15,539 bases of DNA from an uncultured Rikenella sp. (GTDB lineage Bacteria > Bacteroidota > Bacteroidia > Bacteroidales > Rikenellaceae). The translations under genes were made by a program, and so were the position numbers. Shown here piece by piece: positions 6,576 to 13,462 of this stretch; position 1 is the first letter of the stretch, and the number at the start of each line of letters is the position of its first letter. The notes beneath the pieces were generated by a model. The model made no database searches, had not been told where the DNA came from, and saw only the letters and a program-made list of their open reading frames with translations. Where the stretch lies: assembly GCF_910577125.1 (NCBI RefSeq), contig NZ_CAJTMN010000048.1:1-15539 (forward strand), read 5' to 3'.

Positions 6576-6647
6576 TTGGGTCGGGATTCTCCGGGGCGCG
6601 TAGGGTAATTACCGCATTATCGCGCCCCGGAAGAATCCCCGGCCCAA
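6576..6647. repeat. Long unique hairpin in repeat island 2
   Basis: The arm GGATTCTCCGGGGCGCG (6584-6600) pairs with CGCGCCCCGGAAGAATCC (6621-6638) with one bulge. The pairing extends outwards through TTGGG and CCCAA. The loop is AT-richer than the arms. It is unlike the other hairpin classes in the window. Confidence 0.72.
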
Positions 6648-6682
6648 AGAAGAGTCCGAGGTTTGGGCCACCGGCAGCTTTA

Positions 6683-6738
6683 GGATGCGTCAGCATCCTC
6701 CAAAAGTCTTTTGGGTACCTTTTCTTCAGAAAAGGTAC
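6683..6738 (-). repeat. Hairpin-ACTTT element E3
   Basis: Read on the minus strand: stem GTACCTTTTCT-ga-AGAAAAGGTAC (6715-6738), then CCAAAAGACTTTTGG, then a second hairpin GGATGC-tgac-GCATCC (6683-6698). It shares this layout with 15218-15273. Confidence 0.78.
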
Positions 6739-6797
6739 GGTTCCGTCCAACACAAAGAAAAAAGTGTGCGGATAACGGTTGATGAATGAAAGAGCGG

Positions 6798-8183
6798 TTA
6801 TTTTCGGTAGATGACCAGCGTTTGTCCCGGTCGGAGCGTTTTGGCATTTTTGATGTTGTTCCAGCTCATGAGCTGGCTTACCGAGACATTGTATTTCGCC
6901 GCGATGCGTCCCAGAATGTCGCCGCTTTTGACCTTGTAAGTGATTTTCGTACCGCTTCCCCTGCTGCCCGCCGAAGCCGCCGACTGGTTCCGCGACGCCG
7001 TCGCCGTGAGCTGTTCGTCCGACAGATTGCTGATGTTCAGGTACTTCGCCAGGTAGAGCGTATCCTTTTCGTAGATCGACCGGCTGTTCCGGATGAAAGC
7101 AGAGGCGTACTCCTGCGGCAGCGTCAGCGTGTACGGCTGCGCCTTGGCCGGCACCACATCGTTGATATACTGCGGGTTGAGCCCCCTGAGCACCTCGATC
7201 GGGATATCGAGCGTCGACGCCACCTGCTCCAGGTGGAGCATGCGGTCGATCTGCACCGTGTCCGTCGCCACCGGATGCCACGGCACCGTCGGCCTCAGGT
7301 TGTGCGCCTTGTAGTACGTATAGGCGTAGGTCGCCGCGATGAACGCCGGGATGTATCCCCTCGTTTCGCGCGGCAGGTACTCGTACAAGTCCCAGTAGGT
7401 CGCCACGTTACGTCCGTCGTGAGCCGTACGGAACCGCTCCATCGCCTTGTTGACGTTCCCCGGGCCGCAGTTGTAGGCCGCGATCACCAGCGTCCAGTCG
7501 CCGTACATCCGGTACATGTCTTTCAGGTAGCGGCACGCCGCTTCGGTCGATTTGACCGGGTCGCTGCGTTCGTCCACGAACGAGTTGATTTCCAGTCCGT
7601 AAGCCTTCCCCGTTCGGAGCATGAACTGCCAGAGTCCGACCGCCGCCGCGCGCGACTGTGCCCTCGGCACCAGGGCCGATTCGATCACCGGCAGCATTTT
7701 GAGCTCCATCGGCAGCTTGTAGCGGTACAGCGCCTCCTCGAAGATCGGGAAGTAGTACTGCGCGAGCCCCAGCACCCGTTCCATCGTCCCCCCTCGGCGG
7801 GTGTAGGTGAGGATGTACTTCTTGACGATGTCGTTATAGGGCAGCTGCACCTCGGTGGCCATCATTTTGAGCCGTTCGGCATAGACCTCGTCCGGCAGCG
7901 CCCCCCGCATGTCTACGTGGTCGAGGTCGACGTCGATGAATTCGTTCACGAACTTGTCGTACGATTCGACGATGTTCCGGTGTTTGAAGTTGGCCAGCAG
8001 CGAGTCGTAGGTACTCGCCCCCGTCCCGCGGAGCGCCAGCCGGCCGAACGAGCGGGTGTCTCCCGTCTGCGCATTCCCCCGCAGCGGGCTCGCCGCGAGC
8101 AGCGCCAGCATCGCCCCGAAGAGGCAGAGAGAAAGCCCCCCCCATCGACATCCCCCATCGGTTGTGAGTCGGAATTTTCGCAT
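6798..8183 (-). CDS. mltD: MltD-like lytic transglycosylase with LysM domain
   Basis: Envelope murein hydrolase, 461 aa, predicted to cleave the glycan strand with release of 1,6-anhydromuropeptides. The N-terminus has a signal sequence (hydrophobic 17-33, likely cleavage near NAQ at 37-39). The SLT family 1 domain spans about 145-290: catalytic Glu168 in PVIESAL, then QSRAAAVGLWQFM (176-188), and AAYNCGPGNV (235-244). One clear LysM repeat lies at 415-459 (TYKVKSGDILGRIAAKYNVS), and 308-355 may be a degenerate LysM. It lies 47 nt after the DUF5683 gene on the same strand, the usual Bacteroidetes order after parA-parB. An eight-G run at codons 14-16 is a possible slippage site. The name mltD is by architecture; orthology is not proved. 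Confidence 0.92.
   Translation of the reverse strand: MRKFRLTTDGGCRWGGLSLCLFGAMLALLAASPLRGNAQTGDTRSFGRLALRGTGASTYDSLLANFKHRNIVESYDKFVNEFIDVDLDHVDMRGALPDEVYAERLKMMATEVQLPYNDIVKKYILTYTRRGGTMERVLGLAQYYFPIFEEALYRYKLPMELKMLPVIESALVPRAQSRAAAVGLWQFMLRTGKAYGLEINSFVDERSDPVKSTEAACRYLKDMYRMYGDWTLVIAAYNCGPGNVNKAMERFRTAHDGRNVATYWDLYEYLPRETRGYIPAFIAATYAYTYYKAHNLRPTVPWHPVATDTVQIDRMLHLEQVASTLDIPIEVLRGLNPQYINDVVPAKAQPYTLTLPQEYASAFIRNSRSIYEKDTLYLAKYLNISNLSDEQLTATASRNQSAASAGSRGSGTKITYKVKSGDILGRIAAKYNVSVSQLMSWNNIKNAKTLRPGQTLVIYRK
8136..8143. repeat. Eight-base homopolymer in mltD signal-peptide codons
   Basis: A run of eight C on the plus strand (G on the coding strand, TGG GGG GGG) lies at codons 14-16. A one-base slip would shift the reading frame before the signal peptide ends. 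Confidence 0.85.
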
Positions 8184-8230
8184 GATATGGTTTGGTTAGT
8201 CCGTATTTTTCGTAGTCGCGCCCCGCCCCC

Positions 8231-9679
8231 TCAGAACCGGAAGCTCAGCGCCAGTCCGTATGCCGTCCCCTGGGCCGGACTGATCGTCCGTCCGTTGAAG
8301 CGGCTGTCGATCATCGTGGGTTCGACCCTCACCGAGAGGTTCTCGTCCACGTCCCAGTTTTTGAGCGACGCGATGACGTACGTATCCACGATGCTGAGCA
8401 GGTAAGCCGCCGCCATGCCGATGATCGCCAGGTCGCGATCCCTGCGGTAGGCGCTCCTCACGCGCGAGAGGATCTCCGGCGAGTAGCGGCCGTTGAACTC
8501 GTCCACCGTCGACGGGTTCCCGTCCGTCAGCGCGTCGTAGGCCGTCTTGTACCGCTGGTAGTTCCGGTTGTTGTAGTCGATCACCGTGGCCAGGGCGATA
8601 AACCCGCCGTAATAGATCGGCAGCCGCCAGTAGGTTTTGGTGTAGACGAACCCCATCCCGGGAAAAACAGCCGCCAGCGTGGTCGCCTTCCGCACCGGGT
8701 CGACCGGCCCGCGGTAGTTGAAGACCGCGTCGGCCACGAAGTAGAGGTACGTGGCCCCAGCCATGGCGAACATCAGTGTCTGTCCGCTTCCCGCGTTCCG
8801 CATCTGCGTCCTCGCCCTCCGCTGCATGTCCGGCGGCAGCCGCAGGTCTACCGCGCGGTCGTACTCCGCCTTGTAGGTCTTGTATCGGTTGTGGAAGACG
8901 AAGCCGCCGGCCAGAAATCCCCCCACGCCGCCATAAAGGATCGGCAGTTTCCACGCCTGCCGGTTATAGATCTGCCCGAATCCCGGCGCGATGACCGAGA
9001 AGATCGTATGTTTCCCCGCCGAGATGGTGTCCTGCGTGATCCGGAAGCGGGGTTTGAAGAGCCGTGCCGAGTCTTCGGCCGAGAGCAGTCCTCCGCTCCC
9101 GTCTTTTTTTCCTCCCTCCGCCAAGCCGGACTGTGTGCTGTCCGCCTCCGGATAGGTGAGTCCCGCGATCCGGAAGGGGGCTTTCCACAGTGTCGAGTCG
9201 GTCACGTATTTCACCAGCAGCGAGTCGCTGAACCGGCTGGCGATGAGCGTGTCCGCGGCCGTCCGGAAATCCGGGATGCTGTCGAACCCCGCGGCGAGAA
9301 TCAGCGCGCTGTCGGGATGCAGGACGGTGCGGATATACCGTCCTCTTCTGAACAAGCTGTCGGTCTCGGGATCGAACGGCACCCCTTTGGCGCCGCCCGA
9401 AATCCGGACGTGCTGTCCGACCTCGATGCCGTCCATCTCTTTGACGCGTTCGTTGAGTTGTTTACGCTGGTCGATGGTCAGATCCTGCCGCATGCGCCGT
9501 TTTTCGGCGAGCCGTGCCGCCTTGAGTTCCGCCTTTTCGATCCGCCTGCGGTCTTTCGGGGCGAGTGCGGTGCTGTCCGCCGCGGTTGCCGTCGCTCCGC
9601 AGCCGCAGAACCATACGAGTCCCCACAGCAAAGCCTGTACGCCCAGCCGTCCGAAAGGGTATGCAAACACACGCCGCAT
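8231..9679 (-). CDS. DUF5683 family protein with two tandem domains
   Basis: Membrane-associated protein of unknown function, 482 aa. It starts with a signal-like sequence (RLGVQALLWGLVWF, 11-24), then a charged, probably coiled region (41-82) and a linker. Two related DUF5683 units follow: APGFGQIYNRQAWKLPILYGG (231-251) to about 323, and FPGMGFVYTKTYWRLPIYYGG (339-359) to about 440, each with predicted membrane segments. The family usually has a single unit, so this is an internal duplication. The start at 9679 is chosen for the signal sequence; the frame stays open to 9937, but that part is repeat and antisense to FISUMP cassette 2. In Bacteroidetes this gene normally follows parB directly; here a repeat island intervenes. 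Confidence 0.85.
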   Translation of the reverse strand: MRRVFAYPFGRLGVQALLWGLVWFCGCGATATAADSTALAPKDRRRIEKAELKAARLAEKRRMRQDLTIDQRKQLNERVKEMDGIEVGQHVRISGGAKGVPFDPETDSLFRRGRYIRTVLHPDSALILAAGFDSIPDFRTAADTLIASRFSDSLLVKYVTDSTLWKAPFRIAGLTYPEADSTQSGLAEGGKKDGSGGLLSAEDSARLFKPRFRITQDTISAGKHTIFSVIAPGFGQIYNRQAWKLPILYGGVGGFLAGGFVFHNRYKTYKAEYDRAVDLRLPPDMQRRARTQMRNAGSGQTLMFAMAGATYLYFVADAVFNYRGPVDPVRKATTLAAVFPGMGFVYTKTYWRLPIYYGGFIALATVIDYNNRNYQRYKTAYDALTDGNPSTVDEFNGRYSPEILSRVRSAYRRDRDLAIIGMAAAYLLSIVDTYVIASLKNWDVDENLSVRVEPTMIDSRFNGRTISPAQGTAYGLALSFRF

Positions 9680-9775
9680 GTTGTTTTGTAAGGGTTTGGT
9701 TTTGAGTTTTTTATGTTGTTCGGTGTGCAAGTCTCCCGGGGTTGTCAAGCCTTCCGGGCAGTCCGGTTTCCGGGG

Positions 9776-9796
9776 TTGTTTCGTTGTCTTCTGTCC
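9776..9796 (+). repeat. 21-bp direct repeat, left copy
   Basis: TTGTTTCGTTGTCTTCTGTC plus a final C is repeated exactly at 9880-9900, 104 bp away. Both lie in a T/G/C-rich stretch with many CCGG and CCGGG words just before FISUMP cassette 2. Confidence 0.8.
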
Positions 9797-9879
9797 CGGG
9801 TATTTCGGTTCCCGGGTTGTAGGTTTCTTCCGGATTGCAAGGTCTCCGGTGCTTTCCGTTCCGGGGCCAGGTCTCCGGA

Positions 9880-9900
9880 TTGTTTCGTTGTCTTCTGTCC
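9880..9900 (+). repeat. 21-bp direct repeat, right copy
   Basis: Identical to 9776-9796; it ends 12 nt before the conserved 5' block of FISUMP cassette 2. Confidence 0.8.
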
Positions 9901-9913
9901 TCCGTTTTTCTTC

Positions 9914-10105
9914 CCCGCCCCGGGCCTCCGCGGTCATGGCGACGGCAGCCTATGGAACATCAGCGACGAAGGCTCCGTCTGGTCAGCAATTGCGGCTTCC
10001 AACAGTACCTACGGCCTCTATTTGTACTTCAATACAGCCGACGTGAATCCGGTACTGAAATATTACCGTGCTTTCGGTTTTCAGTTGCGTTGCCTCTCGG
10101 AATAA
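9914..10105 (+). pseudogene. FISUMP C-terminal cassette 2 (63 codons plus stop)
   Basis: The plus strand encodes PAPGLRGHGDGS at the start, GSVWSAIAAS in the middle and AFGFQLRCLSE-stop at the end. It is the same C-terminal FISUMP segment as cassettes 1 and 3, but nearly all internal codons differ. Bases 9913-9925 and 10082-10109 are identical to the ends of the other cassettes. The frame is open upstream to 9713, but that stretch is low-complexity and shows no FISUMP domain start, so expression as a protein is unlikely. It points away from the DUF5683 gene, whose start is 234 nt to the left. The tail module after the stop is shared with cassette 1. Confidence 0.72.
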
Positions 10106-10109
10106 ACGG

Positions 10110-10143
10110 TGCGTGTCGCACTCACAACTGGCCGGGTCTACCC
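10110..10143 (+). repeat. Cassette tail module, copy after cassette 2
   Basis: TGCGTGTCGCACTCACAACT and the next bases to TACCC match 4643-4675 with few changes. Confidence 0.6.
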
Positions 10144-10189
10144 CTACGAGAGCAGCCTCTACTAATATCAGCCAGACCCCTGCGACCCT

Positions 10190-10206
10190 GCGACCCGCAG
10201 GGTCGC
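10190..10206. repeat. 17-nt mini-hairpin GCGACCC-gca-GGGTCGC
   Basis: A perfect 7-bp stem with a 3-nt loop, 2 nt before a GGGCCGG-class hairpin. Confidence 0.7.
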
Positions 10207-10208
10207 GC

Positions 10209-10288
10209 GGGCCGGACGCCTCCCCTCGGGAGGCCCGCAATACGCCGCTCCCGCGTCGAGATTTGCGGCACCTCCCGGGCGCCGGCCC
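10209..10288. repeat. GGGCCGG-class nested hairpin, copy 3
   Basis: Outer arms GGGCCGGACGCC and GGCGCCGGCCC; a small stem CCTCCC-ctc-GGGAGG follows the left arm. The 32 bases 10202-10233 recur inverted at 13533-13564. Confidence 0.7.
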
Positions 10289-10420
10289 GCCACAACCTCA
10301 CCCAACCCACAATCCGATCCTCCGCCCCATTCTCGAAAATTCGTCCTCGGCGCGCCCCCTCGCGCCGGTGCCTTCGGGCACTCCGAAAAATAGCAGTCTC
10401 TACCCCCAAGACCGAGGCCG

Positions 10421-10437
10421 GCGACCTTGCAGGTCGC
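10421..10437. repeat. 17-nt mini-hairpin GCGACCT-tgc-AGGTCGC
   Basis: A perfect 7-bp stem with a 3-nt loop, followed by AAGAG as after the hairpin at 13560-13576. Confidence 0.68.
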
Positions 10438-10470
10438 AAGAGCTCAGCCTAATCCTCTGCCGTTTCGGGC

Positions 10471-10545
10471 TGCGCGCTCCGGGGGTGGGCCGAAGGCCCA
10501 GCGCGCAAGCCCGGCGATTCTTCGAATCGCGCTACTCGCTCTCGG
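10471..10545 (+). repeat. 75-bp direct repeat, copy 1
   Basis: Matches 13604-13678 at 74 of 75 positions. It contains GCGCGC ends around TGGGCC-gaa-GGCCCA, and then the 17-nt hairpin GCGATTC-ttc-GAATCGC at 10514-10530. Confidence 0.88.
10514..10530. repeat. 17-nt mini-hairpin GCGATTC-ttc-GAATCGC
   Basis: A perfect 7-bp stem with a 3-nt loop inside the 75-bp repeat; its twin is at 13647-13663. Confidence 0.72.
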
Positions 10546-10581
10546 CGCACCCCAGTTCGACGCCAGCGGAGGCACCATATA

Positions 10582-10614
10582 GGGTAGAGGCTGCCAATAA
10601 AAGGCGTTGTGCGT
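10582..10614 (-). repeat. Inverted junction/tail module
   Basis: GGGTAGAGGCTGCCAATAAA and the following bases to GTGCGTC match 13499-13531 with few changes. On the minus strand it carries the recurring GGCAGCCTCTACCC junction motif. Confidence 0.6.
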
Positions 10615-10773
10615 CTGGCCCGCGTGGCTCTGCGAACCGCAAGAGTATAGCCCATTCACCGCCCCATTCTCCGCCCGTTCGTCTTTGACGCACCCCATCG
10701 CAGTTCGGCGCCAGCGGAGGCGCAACGAGCTCCGTCGAGTTGCAGTCCTCCGCCTGCCGGGGCGTCGGACTGC

Positions 10774-10790
10774 GCGACCCTACGGGTCGC
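10774..10790. repeat. 17-nt mini-hairpin GCGACCC-tac-GGGTCGC
   Basis: A perfect 7-bp stem with a 3-nt loop. Confidence 0.68.
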
Positions 10791-10816
10791 GGAAGTTCTG
10801 CCACAAGCACCGCCTC

Positions 10817-10852
10817 GTGTCCGCCTCACTGCGGTTCCGCTGTCGCTCCGCC
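10817..10852 (+). repeat. 36-bp GTGTCCGC module, copy 2
   Basis: Same module as at 5121 and 13752; it ends 8 nt before long hairpin d. Confidence 0.7.
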
Positions 10853-10860
10853 GCTTTTTC

Positions 10861-10932
10861 GCGCGCCTTGGGGAAATCTTGTCAAAACGCCCAAGTGCAT
10901 TTTGACGATTCCCCTCCTAAGGCGTGGCGCGC
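10861..10932. repeat. Long hairpin d (GCGCGCC ends)
   Basis: Ends GCGCGCC and GGCGCGC; arms GGGGAAATC and GATTCCCC; inner arms GTCAAAA and TTTTGAC. The right arm is preceded by the conserved unpaired stretch CTCCTAAGGCGT. Confidence 0.78.
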
Positions 10933-10966
10933 GGGATTGGCTTTCTCGCACGTCTAAGATGCAACC

Positions 10967-11040
10967 GTCGCCCGCTGGGATTTCATCTCGGTTTTGCTGT
11001 CGCAAAACGAGTGAAATCCCTCTTTAGGCAGGCGGGCGAC
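10967..11040. repeat. Long hairpin i (GTCGCCCGC ends)
   Basis: Ends GTCGCCCGC and GCGGGCGAC; arms GGGATTTC and GAAATCCC; tip GTTTTGC-tgtc-GCAAAAC. It is related to the inverted element at 15398-15472. Confidence 0.8.
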
Positions 11041-11044
11041 GGGA

Positions 11045-11121
11045 GAGCTTTGAACCGGACGGAACTGCCCTTCCGCCGGGCGGGCGGTGCGTGCCGCACT
11101 CCCAATTGGCAGCCTCTACCC
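11045..11121 (+). repeat. 77-bp module, copy 2
   Basis: Matches 5281-5357 at about 69 of 77 positions. It starts 4 nt after a long hairpin; the other copy starts 5 nt after one. Confidence 0.72.
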
Positions 11122-11140
11122 TAAAAACCGGAACCGGGCG

Positions 11141-11229
11141 GGCCCCACTTGGTAAGGTGAAGATAACCCTAACAAAACACCCTGTGGGTGCGTGGACGGG
11201 CGAAACTTACGTTTCGCTGCGGCAGCCTC
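11141..11229 (+). repeat. 89-bp module, copy 1
   Basis: Begins GGCCCCACTT, contains AACAAAACACCC and GGGTGCGTGGACGGGCG, and ends with a GCGAAAC/GTTTCGC hairpin and AGCCTC. It matches 13902-13989 closely. It ends 25 nt from the parB stop. Confidence 0.75.
11200..11217. repeat. Mini-hairpin GCGAAAC-ttac-GTTTCGC
   Basis: A 7-bp stem with a 4-nt loop, otherwise like the 17-nt hairpins. Confidence 0.65.
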
Positions 11230-11254
11230 AGCCCAGACATTCCCGCCCCAAACC

Positions 11255-12223
11255 TTATCCCCTCTTCTTGTCCGTTCCCGCGAGCCCCAGCTTTTCGAGC
11301 CGTTCGACGATCCCTTCCACCTGCTCGTCCGAGTCGAAGTCGATCGTGATCCGTCCCGAGAAGACCGTTTTTCCGTTTTTGGCCGCCGTCGTTTTGCGTT
11401 TGACCGCGATGCGGCTTCCCAGCAGCGGTTCGAGTTCTTCGACCAGCCGCGCATAGCACGCCGGATATTCTCCCCCCGTTTGAGTCCCCTTAGTGCGTTT
11501 TTCCGCCGGCTGGAGCGCCCCCTGCACCGCCAGCTCCGTCTGCCGCACCGAGAGGTGCCCCTTGACGATCCTCGCCAGCAGCGCCAGCTGCTGCCGTTCC
11601 GTCGGTAGCGCCAGCAGCGCCCGCGCATGCCCCATCGAGATCATGTCGTTGTTGAGCGCGCTCTGCACCTGCGCCGGCAGTTTGAGCAGCCGGATGTAGT
11701 TGGCGATCGTCGAACGTTTCTTTCCGACCCGTTCCGCCAGAATCTCCTGCGTCAGCGCGCACTCGTCGATCAGGCGCTGCAGCGACAGCGCCACCTCAAT
11801 CGCCCCCAGATCCTCGCGCTGGATGTTTTCGACCAGCGCCATCTCCAGCAGCGTCTGGTCGTTCGCCTCCCTGACATAGGCCGGAATCGTCTCCAGCCCC
11901 GCCATCTGCGAAGCGCGGAAGCGTCGTTCGCCGCTGATAATCATATACTCTGCCCCCTCCTTGTTATCGGGAGCCGGTTCGATCCGCTTGACCGTGATGG
12001 GCTGAATGACCCCCAGCCGCGCGATCGACTGCGCCAGCTCTTCGAGAGCCGTTTCGTCGAACACCGTCCGCGGCTGCCCCGGGTTGGGGATGATCCGGTC
12101 GATCTCCAGCTCCGCGACCGTGTTGTCGCGTCTGGAAGCCGCCGTCTGTTTCGGTATGTTGAGCTCTTCGATTTCGAAGATGGCGCCGAGCCCTTTGCCG
12201 AGCCCTGTGGTTTTGGGTTTCAT
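11255..12223 (-). CDS. parB: Chromosome-partitioning protein ParB
   Basis: ParB/Spo0J family DNA-binding CTPase, 322 aa, which loads at parS sites and slides along DNA to support origin segregation with ParA. The N-terminal LGKGLGAIF (8-16) is typical for the ParA-contacting end. The CTP-binding domain holds NPGQPR (47-52), LAQSIARLGVIQPI (63-76) and SGERRFRAS (97-105); ENIQRED lies at 132-138. The parS-binding helix-turn-helix is about 157-182, and a C-terminal dimerisation domain follows after a linker (238-252). It lies 47 nt after parA on the same strand. No clear parS palindrome was found in the window. Confidence 0.95.
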   Translation of the reverse strand: MKPKTTGLGKGLGAIFEIEELNIPKQTAASRRDNTVAELEIDRIIPNPGQPRTVFDETALEELAQSIARLGVIQPITVKRIEPAPDNKEGAEYMIISGERRFRASQMAGLETIPAYVREANDQTLLEMALVENIQREDLGAIEVALSLQRLIDECALTQEILAERVGKKRSTIANYIRLLKLPAQVQSALNNDMISMGHARALLALPTERQQLALLARIVKGHLSVRQTELAVQGALQPAEKRTKGTQTGGEYPACYARLVEELEPLLGSRIAVKRKTTAAKNGKTVFSGRITIDFDSDEQVEGIVERLEKLGLAGTDKKRG

Positions 12224-12270
12224 CTACTATATATAAGTATAGGTGTGATCGGAATGGAGTGGTGCGCGCG

Positions 12271-13044
12271 TTAATCGGCTCCGCCGTTTCGCCGGAGGAA
12301 TTCTCGGGCGAGGTTCAGGTAGTTTGCGCTCCCGCTGCTCGCCGCGTCGTACGTGATGACCGGTTTTCCGTAACTGGGCGACTCGCTGAGCCGTGTGTTC
12401 CGCTGGATGATCGTGTCGAAAACTAAGTGTCCGAAGTGGTTCCTCACCTCGCCCACCACCTGGTTGGCCAGCCGCAGCCGCGAGTCGTACATCGTCAGGA
12501 GAAACCCTTCGATCTCCAGCGCCGGATTGAGCCCCGCCTTGACCATCTTGATGGTATTGAGCAGCTTCCCGATCCCTTCGAGCGCGAAGTACTCGCACTG
12601 TACCGGAATGATGACGCTGTCGGCCGCGATCAACGCGTTGAGTGTCAGCATCCCGAGCGACGGCGAGCAGTCGATGATCACGAAGTCGTATTCGTTTTTC
12701 ACCTCGTCGAGCATCGTTTTGAGCCGGAACTGCCCCCCCTCGGTCTGCGCCAGTTCGGTTTCGGCTCCGACGAGGTTGATGTTCGACGGCACGAGGCTGA
12801 GTCCCGGCAGCTCTTCCGACCGGAGGATCGTCTCTCCGAGTTCGGTCTCTCCCGTGAGCGCCGTGTAGATATTGAGTGTTCCGGTCGTTTCGAACCCGAG
12901 TCCCGATGTGGAGTTGGCCTGCGGATCGGCATCGACGAGGAGCACCCGTTTTTCGAGTACGGCGAGCGATGCGGCCAGGTTGATCGACGAGGTGGTTTTG
13001 CCGACGCCTCCTTTTTGGTTGGCTAAAGCGACGATTTTTCCCAT
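12271..13044 (-). CDS. parA: Chromosome-partitioning ATPase ParA/Soj
   Basis: Deviant Walker-type ATPase, 257 aa, that binds DNA as an ATP dimer and is released by ParB. The deviant Walker A is KGGVGKTT (11-18), the A' motif is LLVDADPQAN (35-44), and Walker B is FVIIDCSPSLG (121-131). The short N-terminus, without a helix-turn-helix, is the chromosomal Soj type. It is the first gene of the parA-parB pair; 47 nt separate it from parB. The upstream region contains a possible -7 box and, further up, FISUMP cassette 3. Assignment is secure from motifs and the parB neighbour. Confidence 0.95.
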   Translation of the reverse strand: MGKIVALANQKGGVGKTTSSINLAASLAVLEKRVLLVDADPQANSTSGLGFETTGTLNIYTALTGETELGETILRSEELPGLSLVPSNINLVGAETELAQTEGGQFRLKTMLDEVKNEYDFVIIDCSPSLGMLTLNALIAADSVIIPVQCEYFALEGIGKLLNTIKMVKAGLNPALEIEGFLLTMYDSRLRLANQVVGEVRNHFGHLVFDTIIQRNTRLSESPSYGKPVITYDAASSGSANYLNLAREFLRRNGGAD

Positions 13045-13174
13045 GTTTCGGACGGTCTCAGTGTGGTATGTGGTGTTTTTGTTGCGGTTTGTACCCGGTC
13101 ACCGGCGGGGTTGTTTCGGCGCGATCTGTCCGGCAGTCCGGCGAGACGGATACGAGCGCTTTTACTTCAAACTA

Positions 13175-13182
13175 CAAAAATA
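13175..13182 (-). promoter_or_regulatory. Possible -7 box of the parA-parB operon
   Basis: TATTTTTG on the minus strand fits the Bacteroidetes -7 consensus TAnnTTTG and lies in an A/T patch about 130 nt before the parA ATG. No TTTG is found at the usual -33 distance, so this is weak. Confidence 0.28.
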
Positions 13183-13264
13183 GCGTTTTTTTCGGAGAAT
13201 CCGGGCCCTCCGTCTCGAAAGCCCTCGGAGTGCTCTGTCTTGCTTGTTCACGTTGCTTTTCCGT

Positions 13265-13462
13265 TTATTCCGAGAGGCAACGCAACTGAAGACCGCTGGC
13301 TCGGTAATTTTCATGACTGGTGTAAAGCACTGCCACGATGAATCCCAAACAGTATACATTGCTGTCGATAGTTGTCGAAGAATGACTGAACCCGTTATGC
13401 CCGGCACTAACGAACGCGCCATTTCCTCCATTGACTCCCGATCCGCGGTAGCCCGGGGCGGG
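13265..13462 (-). pseudogene. FISUMP C-terminal cassette 3 (65 codons plus stop)
   Basis: The minus strand encodes PAPGYRGSGVNGG at the start, GHNGFSHSST in the middle and SGLQLRCLSE-stop at the end. It is the same C-terminal FISUMP segment as cassettes 1 and 2, slightly longer, and has no internal stop. PAPGYRGSG and HNGFS look most like an intact FISUMP protein, but the tryptophan usual before S(A/S) is His here. Bases 13451-13463 and 13261-13288 are the shared 13-bp and 28-bp end blocks. Unlike the other two, its sequence after the stop departs from the tail module immediately after AATAAACGG. It runs in the same direction as parA, ending 220 nt before the parA start. No FISUMP N-terminal part precedes it. 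Confidence 0.72.

Larger units (their letters stand above)
6426..6797. other. Repeat island 2 between argF and mltD gene
   Basis: This 372-bp gap has no gene. It holds two hairpin-ACTTT elements facing each other (6488-6558 and 6683-6738) around one very long hairpin (6576-6647). The argF promoter and the 3' end of the mltD transcript must also lie here; no clear -7 box or T-tailed terminator was found. Confidence 0.8.
9680..11254. other. Repeat island 3 between parB and the DUF5683 gene
   Basis: This 1.58 kb gap has no complete gene. From left to right it holds a low-complexity stretch with a 21-bp direct repeat, FISUMP cassette 2, a tail module, mini-hairpins, a GGGCCGG-class hairpin, a 75-bp module, an inverted tail module, a 36-bp module, two long hairpins, a 77-bp module and an 89-bp module. 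The order resembles repeat islands 1 and 4. Confidence 0.82.

Noticed and set aside
6786..8405. Long plus-strand open frame of 539 codons antisense to mltD and the DUF5683 gene
   Set aside because: It is rich in Arg, His and Pro, shows no domain, and lies opposite a clear LysM transglycosylase; it is a GC-driven shadow.
9680..9937. N-terminal extension of the DUF5683 frame by 86 codons
   Set aside because: It is low-complexity and antisense to cassette 2; the ATG at 9679 starts directly with a signal-like sequence.
4452..13462. Active diversity-generating retroelement in the window
   Set aside because: No reverse transcriptase or accessory gene is present, and the cassettes differ at far more than adenine positions.
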